Assembly (NCBI GenBank): GCA_900754495.1 | Contig: CAAEDC010000035.1 | Coordinates: 1-12,844 of the forward strand | From: Eggerthellaceae bacterium | GTDB lineage: Bacteria > Actinomycetota > Coriobacteriia > Coriobacteriales > Eggerthellaceae | Length of the DNA: 12,844 nt | Direction of reading: 5' to 3' | Part shown: piece after piece, positions 1 through 6,503 of the stretch | Position numbering within the stretch: position 1 is the first letter of the stretch | How the letters are laid out: each line of letters opens with the position of its first letter | The notes under the pieces: generated by a model | The model's database searches: none | What the model was told of the DNA's origin: nothing | The model's input: only the letters and a program-made list of their open reading frames with translations | Translations under genes and position numbers: made by a program

Positions 1-27
1 AAAAGCGGCGCGCATTTTGCGCGCCGC
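1..27 (-). terminator. Rho-independent terminator of the DRTGG-gene operon
   Basis: A perfect 10-bp inverted repeat, GCGGCGCGCA at 5-14 and its complement at 18-27, has a 3-nt loop. On the minus strand it is followed directly by TTTT (positions 4-1). It lies 37 bp after the stop codon of the DRTGG gene, so it closes the minus-strand operon that ends there. The T-run may continue beyond the left edge. Confidence 0.85.
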
Positions 28-63
28 AAGTGGATACGCGGGCAAGCGCCGCGGACGGCCCAT

Positions 64-390
64 TTATTGGATGCCGGCGCGCGCCATGATGGAGCAGATT
101 TCGTAAGCGCTCTTATCGCATTCCAGCAAGGCCAAATCCTCGCTTTGCGCCTTGGCCACGGCGTCGGGCGGGAATTTCACGCCTTCGGCGGCGATCACGC
201 AGGACATATCCGCCAGCACCGCCACGGCGATCACGTTGAGATGCGCCTGCACGGTCACCCACGCCATATCCTGTTTGCCATGCGCCATCACCCAACTGAG
301 CAAATCGCACGAATAACCGCAGGCGATTTCGCGATCCGCCGGACAAACGACCTTTGCGTCCAAGAGTTCTGCGAGCTGTGTAACTTTCAT
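64..390 (-). CDS. DRTGG-domain protein, hydrogenase-associated
   Basis: This 108-residue protein is a stand-alone DRTGG-type domain (PF07085). It shows the family's layout: an N-terminal helix (VTQLAELLDAKVV), then the GYSCDLLSWVMAHGKQDMAW stretch matching the usual G-x-GDLLS-x-VM pattern, then VTVQAHLNVIAVAVLADMSCVI and a C-terminal helix. In Clostridia such proteins are encoded beside [FeFe]-hydrogenase-like and redox-sensing histidine-kinase genes, and their role is unproven, perhaps nucleotide binding or regulation. The ATG sits 9 bp after the stop of the upstream ORF, and the ribosome site (AGTAGGGA) overlaps that stop, which fits translational coupling. There is no signal peptide or membrane segment. 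Its codon use, with more AAA and TTT, resembles the hydrogenase part of its neighbour rather than the genes further right. The family call is good; the function is not known. Confidence 0.8.
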   Translation of the reverse strand: MKVTQLAELLDAKVVCPADREIACGYSCDLLSWVMAHGKQDMAWVTVQAHLNVIAVAVLADMSCVIAAEGVKFPPDAVAKAQSEDLALLECDKSAYEICSIMARAGIQ

Positions 391-399
391 TTTGTTTCC

Positions 400-1809
400 C
401 TACTTTCTGGTAGTTTCCGACATTTCGACCATTTGGTGCGCCATTTGCCGCAGGCGCTCTTTGAGCAGCACCAGGCAATCCATTTCAGAAGCGTAGCCCA
501 GCACGATATCCTCCGCCAACGCCTGGCAGGAGGGCGAGCCGCAGCTGCCGCAATCCAGCCCGGGCAGCTTTTTGCTCAGTTCTTCCACGCGCTCCATATT
601 GTGCAGCGCTTCGCGCACATCCTTGCCCAGTTGCATCACCTTTACGGGTTCCAGCGGCTTATCGCAAAAGATTTCATCCGCCATCCCCGAAATCTCCTCG
701 GGCGAAACCACGTCTTGCGGGCGCACCTTGGGCAGGGAAAGCACCAGCTTGCGGATGCGGTTGCGCGCGATAAAGGGGTTTTCAAAGGAGAGCGGGCCGC
801 CGATGCAGCCGCCAAAGCAGGCCATGCCCTCGAAAAAGCGCAGACCCGGCAGGCGGTTATCCTCAATTTCCTCCAGCACACGGATCACGTTGTCGATTCC
901 GTCCACGGCCAGGGATTCTTCCTGCTGCACCGCGCCGGCCTCCCCGCCCGTGCGCGCCCAGCCAATGCCAAAGCTGGTGGCGCGCGGCGATGGAGCGTCT
1001 TCCGGCTTCACGGCCTTTTTGATCTGCCCGGAGAGCAGCCCATACACTTCCAGGAAGGAAATGGCGCCGTCCACCGCGCTCTTCTCGTGGCCCAGGGGTT
1101 TGCGGATGGCCGTCATCTTCGCGGCGCAGGGCGTGATGAAGAAGCAGCCCACGTCCTTGTCGGCCACGCCGCGCTCGGCGCAGAAGCGGCGGCGCGCCTC
1201 GATGCTGAGCACGCCTTTGGCCTCGAGCGACTTGAGCGTGGACGAAATGGAGCCGAGCTGGGCGGAAAGCTCGGCGACGCGCATCTCCCCCATGCGCAGG
1301 GCGTCGATGATGGCCTGCTGCTTCACGGCGTTCTTGCGCGGCTCGAACGCGTCGAGCTCGGGACCCGGGACGACCCAGCGATCATCGACCTCCCCGACGG
1401 CGGGGGCCTCCAAGCGCCAACCTCCGTGCGCCGTCCGGACGATCCGGGGGACGCCGCCGGGCGGCGTGAAGAGCCGCACGCACGAGGACAGCGGCGCGAT
1501 GTAGCGCTCCGAAAGCCATTGGGCGCACGCCGCGCCCTCCTCGTCGAAGTACGGGCGGCTCACCGCGCGGATGATCGGCTTGACGCGCGCCGGATCGATG
1601 CCGAGCTCCTCCGGCTCGCACTCTTTCAAGCCGACGACGAACCCGACGGCGCGCCGCGCGCCGAGCGGAACCAGGACCGCGCATCCCACCTGGACGGAGT
1701 ATTCGGAGGCGTCTTCGACCGGAGCCTCCGCCTCGGACGGGATGGCATAGGCGTAGGGAGCGTCGAGCGCTTGCGTGGGGATGTCCAAAATGACGGAGAC
1801 GAATTTCAT
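400..1809 (-). CDS. Chimeric ORF: PriA N-terminus joined to an [FeFe]-hydrogenase-like C-terminus
   Basis: The ORF encodes 469 residues. Residues 1-110 match the 3'-DNA-end-binding domain of primosomal helicase PriA (start VSVILDIPTQALDAPYAYAI, then VGCAVLVPLGARRAVGFVVG), and residues 160-208 match its winged-helix domain. The helicase and zinc domains that make PriA about 700 residues are absent. From about residue 209 the sequence is an [FeFe]-hydrogenase large-subunit C-terminal region: an L2-like TPCAAK (226-231) and an L3-like EGMACFGGCIGGP (327-339). It ends with a PF04060 4Fe-4S motif, Cys420-x2-Cys423-x4-Cys428-x16-Cys445. The hydrogenase L1 motif and upstream ferredoxin domains are missing, so neither half can be a complete enzyme. 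The join is in frame. PriA near metK is normal for actinobacteria, whereas the hydrogenase and DRTGG genes are clostridial in style. A chimeric assembly or a recombination scar is likelier than a functional fusion. Confidence 0.85.
   Translation of the reverse strand: MKFVSVILDIPTQALDAPYAYAIPSEAEAPVEDASEYSVQVGCAVLVPLGARRAVGFVVGLKECEPEELGIDPARVKPIIRAVSRPYFDEEGAACAQWLSERYIAPLSSCVRLFTPPGGVPRIVRTAHGGWRLEAPAVGEVDDRWVVPGPELDAFEPRKNAVKQQAIIDALRMGEMRVAELSAQLGSISSTLKSLEAKGVLSIEARRRFCAERGVADKDVGCFFITPCAAKMTAIRKPLGHEKSAVDGAISFLEVYGLLSGQIKKAVKPEDAPSPRATSFGIGWARTGGEAGAVQQEESLAVDGIDNVIRVLEEIEDNRLPGLRFFEGMACFGGCIGGPLSFENPFIARNRIRKLVLSLPKVRPQDVVSPEEISGMADEIFCDKPLEPVKVMQLGKDVREALHNMERVEELSKKLPGLDCGSCGSPSCQALAEDIVLGYASEMDCLVLLKERLRQMAHQMVEMSETTRK
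1180..1200. other. Probable chimeric junction between two genomes
   Basis: Within the ORF at 400-1809, PriA winged-helix sequence (ending SIEARRR) gives way to hydrogenase sequence (FCAERGVADKDVGCFF) at about this point. The DNA here is a low-complexity GCG/GGC run, the kind of short shared sequence at which assemblies or illegitimate recombination join unrelated DNA. Left of it, codon use is more AT-tolerant and the genes are clostridial in type; right of it, they are actinobacterial. The exact base cannot be fixed without reference sequences. Confidence 0.7.
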
Positions 1810-1938
1810 GCCACCCAGTATAGCAGCCCTGTGCAGATGGGCGCGCGCGCCCGACGCGCCCAGTTTTTCCTGCTATCCTAATCAGCTGCAATGATTTCAC
1901 CGAGCAGGCGTCGATGCGACGCCTTCAAACGACGATAC

Positions 1939-1944
1939 GAGGAG
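1939..1944 (+). promoter_or_regulatory. Shine-Dalgarno site that fixes the GTG start of the ATPase gene
   Basis: GAGGAG lies 5 nt before the GTG at 1950. The in-frame ATG at 1914 has no comparable site, and the 12 residues it would add do not resemble the Asp/Gly/Arg-rich sequence that follows. The GTG is therefore the preferred start. Confidence 0.8.
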
Positions 1945-1949
1945 CGACA

Positions 1950-4145
1950 GTGAGCAGAGACTTCGGCAACGATACGCGCGACTTCGGCCGCGACGGGCGC
2001 CGTGCGGGCGGCTACGCGAAAGGCCCGCGCAACAACGGTGGGGACCGCGGACGCGGCGGCAAGCCCTTCGGCGAGCGTCGGGGCGGCAAATTCGACGACC
2101 GCCGCGACGGCAAGCCGTACGGCGAGCGCGACCGCAAGCCCTACGGCAAGGACCGCGACGGCGATCGAGGCGCAAAGCGCTTCGACGGCGGATCCCGCGA
2201 CCACGGCTTCAACGCGCGCGGCGACCGCAGCGGCAAGCCTTTCGGAGATCGCGGACCTCGCGGCGGCAAGCCCTTCGGCGAGCGCCGTTTCAACGACGCG
2301 CCGCGCGAGCGCCTGCATGTCGATCGCGGAGGCCACGACGGCAAGCGCGGTTTCGGAAAGGACGCGCAGCGCGGCCCGCAGCAGGGCGACAGCGAGCTGC
2401 TGAAAAGCACGCTTGAGCGCATCGCCGGCAAGGGCTTCGCTGCCTACCGCGACCTGGAGGGAACCTACGCCTTCGACGGCTACGAGCTGACCATCGGCCA
2501 CGTTCAGCGCGATCCCTTCGCGCCGCCTTCGAAGATCACCGTCACCGTGCCCCAGGACATGGCCGGATTCGATGAGGGCCTCTACTCCGCCCCGCACCGC
2601 CGCATCGCGCTGGAGGACCATGTCCTGCGCGCGTTCGGCCAGGAGCTCGCGAAGAACGCGTTCGATTTCGCCGACTTCATCAAGGGCGGCGCCTTCAGCG
2701 TCAGCCGCCCCGGACCCGAGGTGATCGAACGCTCCACCTGCTCGATCGACGGCGAGGGCGTCGCCATGCGCTTCGAGGCGACGTTCCCCGCGCGCGAGCG
2801 CTCCATCGCCACGCGCGAGTTCGAGGAGATGTTCTTCACCGCGCTGCCGCGCATCGTCCGCGATTCGCTGCTCGCCGTGAGCTATCCCGAAGGCGAGCTT
2901 CAGGCGGTCGTCGACCTCGCTGACGACCAGCAGGCCATCCGCGACGAGCTCGGCAAGCGCGATCTGGTCGCCTTCATCGCCGACGGCGCCATCCTCCCGC
3001 GCGAGACGGGCATCTCCCAGCGCCCGATGGCCGACGCCAAGCCCTTCAGCTCGCCCGAGTCGCTGCGCGTCACGATCGAGACGCCCCATGCGGGCAGCCT
3101 CGCCGGCATGGGCATACCCGCCGGCGTCACCCTGATCGTCGGCGGCGGCTACCACGGCAAGTCCACGCTGCTGAAAGCGATCCAGGACGGCGTGTACAAC
3201 CATGTCGCCGGCGACGGCCGCGAGTTCGTGATCTGCGACGCGACCGCGACCAAGCTGCGCGCCGAGGACGGCCGCAGCGTGCGCGGCACCGACATCTCGC
3301 TGTTCATCAACAACCTGCCCAGCGGCATCCCCACCGACAGCTTCTGGACCGAGGACGCCAGCGGCTCCACGTCGCAAGCCGCCTCCACCGCCGAGGCGCT
3401 CGAAGCGCGCTGCCGCCTGTTCCTCATCGACGAGGACACCTCGGCCACCAACTTTATGGTGCGCGAGCCTCTGATGCAGGCCGTCATCGCACCCGAGGGC
3501 GAGCCCATCACGCCGTTCGTCGAGCGCCTGCGCGACCTGTACGAGAAGGCCGGTGTCTCCACCATCATCGTCGCGGGCTCCTCGGGCGCGTTCTTCAACG
3601 TGGCCGACACGATCATCCGCATGAACGAGTACGAGCCCGAGGACATCGGCGAGCTCGTCCGCAAGACCTGCCGCGAGCAGGGCGCCGTCGCGGTTCCGCG
3701 CGCGAAGGGCTTCGCACGCCCCAACACGGACCGCGTCATCGTCTCCCCGCAGCACCCGCTCGTCGTGAAGACGTCCGCCGACGCCCGCAAGGCCGACAAG
3801 GAGCGCCGCGAGGGCAACGCCCCCAAGGGCCCGGAGCGCCTGCGCACCAAGGTGCTCGGCGGCGTTGACATCCGCGTCGGGTCGGTCGGCTCCGACATGC
3901 GCTTCGTCGAGCAGATGATCGACGCCGAGCAGGCGAAGACGCTGTCGCTGATCGTAAAGGAATGCATGGAGCGCGACCTGCTCTCGCGTCTGAGCGTGCA
4001 CGAGGTCGTCGACACGATCTGGGGCGAGCTGGCCGAGAAGGGCTTCGAAGCCGTGAGCGGCACCCGCGCGCTCGAATGCGGCATGGCGATGCCCCGTCGC
4101 GAGGAGATCTTCGCCTGCATCAATAGGCTGCGACCGCGCGACTAG
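1950..4145 (+). CDS. ABC-class P-loop ATPase (PF09818 family) with Gly/Arg-rich N-terminal extension
   Basis: From the GTG start the protein has 731 residues. Residues 1-148 are a low-complexity, probably disordered extension rich in Gly, Arg, Asp and Lys, with five GKPFGER-like repeats. The conserved core begins near 150: the HVQRDPFAPPSK segment (about 184-195) is typical of the family's N-terminal domain. The ATPase domain follows, with a Walker A loop VGGGYHGKSTLL (about 397-408), a signature-like SGSTSQAAS (about 471-479) and a Walker B region FLIDEDTSATNFM (about 491-503). Family members are usually about 560-580 residues, so the extension accounts for the extra length. The family is predicted cytoplasmic and its cellular role is unestablished; the basic RGG-like tail hints at nucleic-acid binding, which is an inference. 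The gene is divergent from the PriA-type start and ends at a strong terminator. Confidence 0.9.
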   Translation: MSRDFGNDTRDFGRDGRRAGGYAKGPRNNGGDRGRGGKPFGERRGGKFDDRRDGKPYGERDRKPYGKDRDGDRGAKRFDGGSRDHGFNARGDRSGKPFGDRGPRGGKPFGERRFNDAPRERLHVDRGGHDGKRGFGKDAQRGPQQGDSELLKSTLERIAGKGFAAYRDLEGTYAFDGYELTIGHVQRDPFAPPSKITVTVPQDMAGFDEGLYSAPHRRIALEDHVLRAFGQELAKNAFDFADFIKGGAFSVSRPGPEVIERSTCSIDGEGVAMRFEATFPARERSIATREFEEMFFTALPRIVRDSLLAVSYPEGELQAVVDLADDQQAIRDELGKRDLVAFIADGAILPRETGISQRPMADAKPFSSPESLRVTIETPHAGSLAGMGIPAGVTLIVGGGYHGKSTLLKAIQDGVYNHVAGDGREFVICDATATKLRAEDGRSVRGTDISLFINNLPSGIPTDSFWTEDASGSTSQAASTAEALEARCRLFLIDEDTSATNFMVREPLMQAVIAPEGEPITPFVERLRDLYEKAGVSTIIVAGSSGAFFNVADTIIRMNEYEPEDIGELVRKTCREQGAVAVPRAKGFARPNTDRVIVSPQHPLVVKTSADARKADKERREGNAPKGPERLRTKVLGGVDIRVGSVGSDMRFVEQMIDAEQAKTLSLIVKECMERDLLSRLSVHEVVDTIWGELAEKGFEAVSGTRALECGMAMPRREEIFACINRLRPRD
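2052..2284 (+). repeat. Exact 26-bp direct repeat inside the ATPase extension
   Basis: The same 26 bases occur at 2052-2077 and 2259-2284, in the same reading frame, and encode GGKPFGER. Diverged copies lie between them: GKPYGERD, RKPYGKDR and GKPFGDRG. The pattern suggests the extension grew by in-frame duplication and may still vary in copy number. Confidence 0.8.
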
Positions 4146-4168
4146 CGTCCATCGGACCATCAATGCCT

Positions 4169-4210
4169 TCGAGGCTCCAATCCCCCTCCTGGGACGGATT
4201 GGAGCCTCGA
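4169..4210 (+). terminator. Rho-independent terminator of the ATPase gene
   Basis: A perfect 15-bp stem, TCGAGGCTCCAATCC at 4169-4183 paired with 4196-4210, encloses a 12-nt loop with further CCC/GGG pairing inside. It is followed by TTCGTTTTCG. It lies 23 bp after the TAG stop and is the natural end of the plus-strand transcript. The stem is strong enough to act on both strands. Confidence 0.85.
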
Positions 4211-4370
4211 TTCGTTTTCGCCGCAATCCAGGTTTAGGGCAAAAACGTGTCCGACTTCAGGGGCATCGACGCCGGCGACGTTCGCGTTGCGCTGCCGCGC
4301 GGCTACGACGTTTGCATTCGGCGGCGATGCCGCGCCAGAGGCGACGATTGCGTGCACATGGCTGCTCGAA

Positions 4371-4403
4371 CGCGATTATCGCCTCGCTGCTCCAATAATC
4401 GCG
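4371..4403. repeat. 9-bp perfect inverted repeat, terminator-like
   Basis: CGCGATTAT at 4371-4379 and its complement ATAATCGCG at 4395-4403 are separated by 15 nt. On the plus strand it is followed by CGTTTTGC, so it could act as a backup terminator for the ATPase transcript. Its A+T-containing stem stands out from the GC-rich surroundings. No gene depends on it here. Confidence 0.5.
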
Positions 4404-4644
4404 CGTTTTGCATAGATGGAACCGTATCGAGCGGCCCCATCCATGAGGCGGTCAGCAATATCTTGGTTGGTCGAGTATGTTTGCCCAGGTAGGTTCAGCC
4501 TATCGGGTCAAGCGTGATCCCACGGGCCGTTTCCTTCTATGCAATATCCCCCGAAAGTGGACTGACGTGCCCGAATCACGGATCGGGGGGCCGGGGAGGA
4601 GGCTCAATCGCGGGGAATTGCCGGTATGCGGCGGCAAAGGAGCC

Positions 4645-4687
4645 CGTTGCGGCGGTGCGCGGTGCGGCGGTGCGCGCTGCGGCCGGA
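4645..4687 (+). repeat. 15-bp tandem repeat, nearly three copies
   Basis: The unit CGGTGCGGCGGTGCG is repeated with a period of 15 bases, starting at 4645, 4660 and 4675. The first copy differs by one base and the third is degenerate. It lies in non-coding DNA. It may be a simple slippage product. Confidence 0.6.
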
Positions 4688-4800
4688 TTCCTCTATGACA
4701 GAGAGGGCGATATGGCACTGTGCTCCGCCAGCGGATCGACGCAAGGGCGCGGAACCCCTCACCGAAGCGGCAGCGTAAAGAAAGCAGGGGTTACAGGACA

Positions 4801-4851
4801 AAGCGCCGAATTTCATTCATCGTTCTTAAATCAGGACGAAACCCGGCGCTT
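4801..4851 (-). repeat. Long imperfect hairpin downstream of metK, possible terminator
   Basis: AAGCGCCGAATTT (4801-4813) pairs with 4839-4851 over 13 positions: 11 Watson-Crick and 2 that are G-U on the minus-strand RNA. The 25-nt loop contains a small inner CGT/ACG pairing. It lies 45 bp after the metK stop. The run of T after it on the minus strand is short (TTTG), so termination is possible but not assured. Confidence 0.4.
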
Positions 4852-4895
4852 GCGACCATTCTGTCAGTTACGGGAAAAACTCAGTGACTGTTCAT

Positions 4896-6164
4896 CTACT
4901 CCAAACCGCAAGCCTTGCGCAGGGCCTCGGCGCGGTCGGTGCGCTCCCAGGTGAACTCGGGCAGCTCGCGGCCGAAGTGGCCGTAGGCGGCCGTCTTGCG
5001 GTAGATCGGACGGCGCAGGTCGAGCGCGTCGATGATGGCGCCCGGACGCAGGTCGAACACCTCGTTGATCGCCTTCTCGATATCCGCCTCGGGAACCTTT
5101 GCCGTGCCGAACGTGTCCACCATCAGGGACACCGGCTGGGCGACGCCGATGGCATAGGCGATCTGAACCTCGCAGCGGCTGGCGAGGCCCGCGGCGACCA
5201 CGTTCTTGGCCACCCAGCGCATCGCGTAGGCGGCGGAGCGGTCGACCTTGGTGCAGTCCTTGCCGCTGAAGGCGCCGCCGCCATGACGGCCCATGCCGCC
5301 GTAGGTGTCGACGATGATCTTGCGCCCGGTCACACCGCAGTCGCCCATCGGGCCGCCGATGACGAAGCGCCCCGTCGGGTTGATGTGGATGATCGCCGTC
5401 TCGGAAAGCTCGATGCCCTCGTCCTGCAGAACCGGCATCACGACGTTGTCGATGATGCCCTTGCGGATCGTTGTATTGTCGACGTCGTCGGCATGCTGCG
5501 ACGAGACGACGACCTTTTCGACGTTGACGGGCTTGCCGTCGACGTAGCGGACCGTCACCTGCGTCTTGCCGTCGGGACGCAAAAACGGCAGCGTGCCGTC
5601 CTTGCGGACCTGCGCCAGGCGCTCGGACATGCGCTGCGCCAGGTAGATCGGCATCGGCATGAGGGTCTTGGTCTCATCGCACGCATAGCCGAACATCATG
5701 CCCTGGTCGCCCGCGCCGATCTTCTCGTAGGGATCCTCGGACGCGGCGGCCTGCTTGGTCTCCCACGATTCGTCAACGCCCATGGCGATGTCGGGGCTCT
5801 GCTCGTGAATGGCGTTGAGGACGCCGCAGGTGTTACCGTCGTAGCCGTACTTGGCGCGGTCGTAGCCGATGTCCGTGATGACGTCGCGCACGATGGACTG
5901 GACGTCCACCCACGCCTGCGTGCGGATCTCGCCAGCGACGATGGCCAGGCCGGTGGTCACCATCGTCTCGCACGCGCAACGGACCTTCGTCACGTCGGCG
6001 GGCTGGCCGTCGGGCGCGACATAGCCCTCGTTCTGAAGCTGGATCTCCTTCTCGAGGATCGCGTCCAGGATGGCGTCCGAGATCTGGTCGCAGATCTTAT
6101 CGGGATGGCCCTCGGTGACGGATTCGGACGTGAAAAGATAGGTGTTGTGCTGTTCAGTGGCCAT
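4896..6164 (-). CDS. metK: S-adenosylmethionine synthetase
   Basis: The enzyme makes S-adenosylmethionine from methionine and ATP in the cytoplasm, supplying methyl groups and polyamine precursors. All three domains are present in 422 residues, slightly longer than the usual 385-400. Family signatures visible are [16 protein letters not shown] (19-34, metal and ATP binding), [12 protein letters not shown] (150-161) and GGGAFSGKD (295-303). The ATG follows an AGGAGG site (6171-6176) with 6-nt spacing. The C-terminus [11 protein letters not shown] is intact. The gene is transcribed alone from its own candidate promoter (6356-6384), through a leader that folds like a SAM-I-superfamily riboswitch, so the product probably feeds back on its own synthesis. 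A metK gene near priA is common in actinobacteria, which supports the identity of the PriA-like start to the left. Confidence 0.97.
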   Translation of the reverse strand: MATEQHNTYLFTSESVTEGHPDKICDQISDAILDAILEKEIQLQNEGYVAPDGQPADVTKVRCACETMVTTGLAIVAGEIRTQAWVDVQSIVRDVITDIGYDRAKYGYDGNTCGVLNAIHEQSPDIAMGVDESWETKQAAASEDPYEKIGAGDQGMMFGYACDETKTLMPMPIYLAQRMSERLAQVRKDGTLPFLRPDGKTQVTVRYVDGKPVNVEKVVVSSQHADDVDNTTIRKGIIDNVVMPVLQDEGIELSETAIIHINPTGRFVIGGPMGDCGVTGRKIIVDTYGGMGRHGGGAFSGKDCTKVDRSAAYAMRWVAKNVVAAGLASRCEVQIAYAIGVAQPVSLMVDTFGTAKVPEADIEKAINEVFDLRPGAIIDALDLRRPIYRKTAAYGHFGRELPEFTWERTDRAEALRKACGLE

Positions 6165-6175
6165 GAAGCTCCTCC

Positions 6176-6311
6176 TTCATCGCTGTCGGCCGTACCACCT
6201 TAAGACGCGTGGCGCGCGGCGCGGAACGTCCCGCCGATCCGCCGCCCGGGATCGCGTCCCAGGTTGGTGTCGGGATCGCAGAGCCAACTCTCTCCCCCGA
6301 CTCTTGATAAA
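6176..6311 (-). promoter_or_regulatory. SAM riboswitch (SAM-I superfamily) in the metK leader
   Basis: Read on the minus strand, the leader contains the SAM-I core string AUCAAGAG (6308-6301). P1 pairs UUUAUC (6311-6306) with GAUGAA (6181-6176). P2 pairs UCGGG (6300-6296) with CCCGA (6274-6270), and its tip is closed by AGAG/CUCU around UUGG. The ACCAACC that follows resembles the conserved GGCAACC. P3 pairs ACCU (6264-6261) with AGGU (6200-6197) and GACGCG (6258-6253) with CGCGUC (6209-6204). The P2 loop UUGGC (6287-6283) can form the expected pseudoknot with GCCGA (6190-6186). I see no clear P4 hairpin, as in SAM-IV and SAM-I/IV variants. The 3' strand of P1 abuts the AGGAGG of metK, so SAM binding would plausibly block translation. 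Confidence 0.8.
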
Positions 6312-6355
6312 CGGATATGCCTTCTGCAAACCGCAGAGGATTTGCAAACGTTGCG

Positions 6356-6384
6356 ATAGTACCCTTATGCCCGGATAAAGGCAA
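6356..6384 (-). promoter_or_regulatory. Candidate sigma-70-type promoter of metK
   Basis: On the minus strand a -35-like TTGCCT (6384-6379) is separated by exactly 17 nt from a -10-like TACTAT (6361-6356). A transcript starting about 7 nt later would begin roughly 35 nt before the riboswitch core. That is the right place for a riboswitch-controlled leader. Confidence 0.55.
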
Positions 6385-6459
6385 GACGCAACCGCTGGAC
6401 ATCGACCATCAACAACAGAATCGTCGATTTCGTCGAAGCACCGAAGGTCGAATCGTACA

Positions 6460-6492
6460 AATGAGAAAAAGGGACTGTCACTTTTTCTCATT
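6460..6492. repeat. Palindromic ATGAGAAAAAGGGAC element, single copy, possible terminator
   Basis: A 33-bp near-perfect palindrome: AATGAGAAAAAGGGAC, one central T, then the complementary arm with a single mismatch. It begins 11 bp after the symporter stop and ends in TTTTTCTCATT on both strands, so it could terminate the symporter transcript. The same arm sequence recurs at 7942-8016, so this is a dispersed repeat family and not a unique terminator. Confidence 0.8.
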
Positions 6493-6503
6493 CCCACGGG
6501 AGG

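Larger units (their letters stand above)
4220..4895. other. Gene-free stretch of about 680 bp
   Basis: No convincing gene is visible. Open frames of 65-146 codons occur on both strands, but their translations are rich in Arg, Pro, Ser and Cys, match no family and lack good ribosome sites. I saw no tRNA, tmRNA, RNase P or known riboswitch pattern. The stretch contains an inverted repeat (4371-4403), a 15-bp tandem repeat (4645-4687) and a long imperfect hairpin (4801-4851). It could be decayed DNA or hold an unrecognised small RNA. Confidence 0.6.

Noticed and set aside
1817..1822. TATACT hexamer just upstream of the PriA-type start (minus strand)
   Set aside because: No -35 match at a sensible distance, and it would place the transcript start essentially on the start codon.
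1839..1852. 14-bp perfect GC palindrome in the divergent spacer between the PriA-type start and the ATPase gene
   Set aside because: A run of alternating GC arises easily in DNA this GC-rich, and no second copy or flanking promoter supports an operator.
67..1881. 604-codon plus-strand open frame opposite the chimeric ORF and DRTGG gene
   Set aside because: It has no recognisable domain and is His/Ala/Arg-rich; the minus strand shows PriA, hydrogenase and DRTGG motifs.
1878..4226. 782-codon open frame on the minus strand opposite the ATPase gene
   Set aside because: Its translation is Ala/Gly/Arg/Val-rich with no family motif, while the plus strand carries clear Walker motifs and a good ribosome site. 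It is a shadow frame of GC-rich coding DNA.
4514..4954. 146-codon plus-strand open frame between the ATPase gene and metK
   Set aside because: Composition looks random, no ribosome site is evident, and the frame runs into the 3' end of metK on the other strand.
4884..6203. 439-codon plus-strand open frame opposite metK
   Set aside because: metK is unambiguous on the minus strand; the plus frame gives His/Asp/Arg/Val-rich low-information protein typical of antisense frames.
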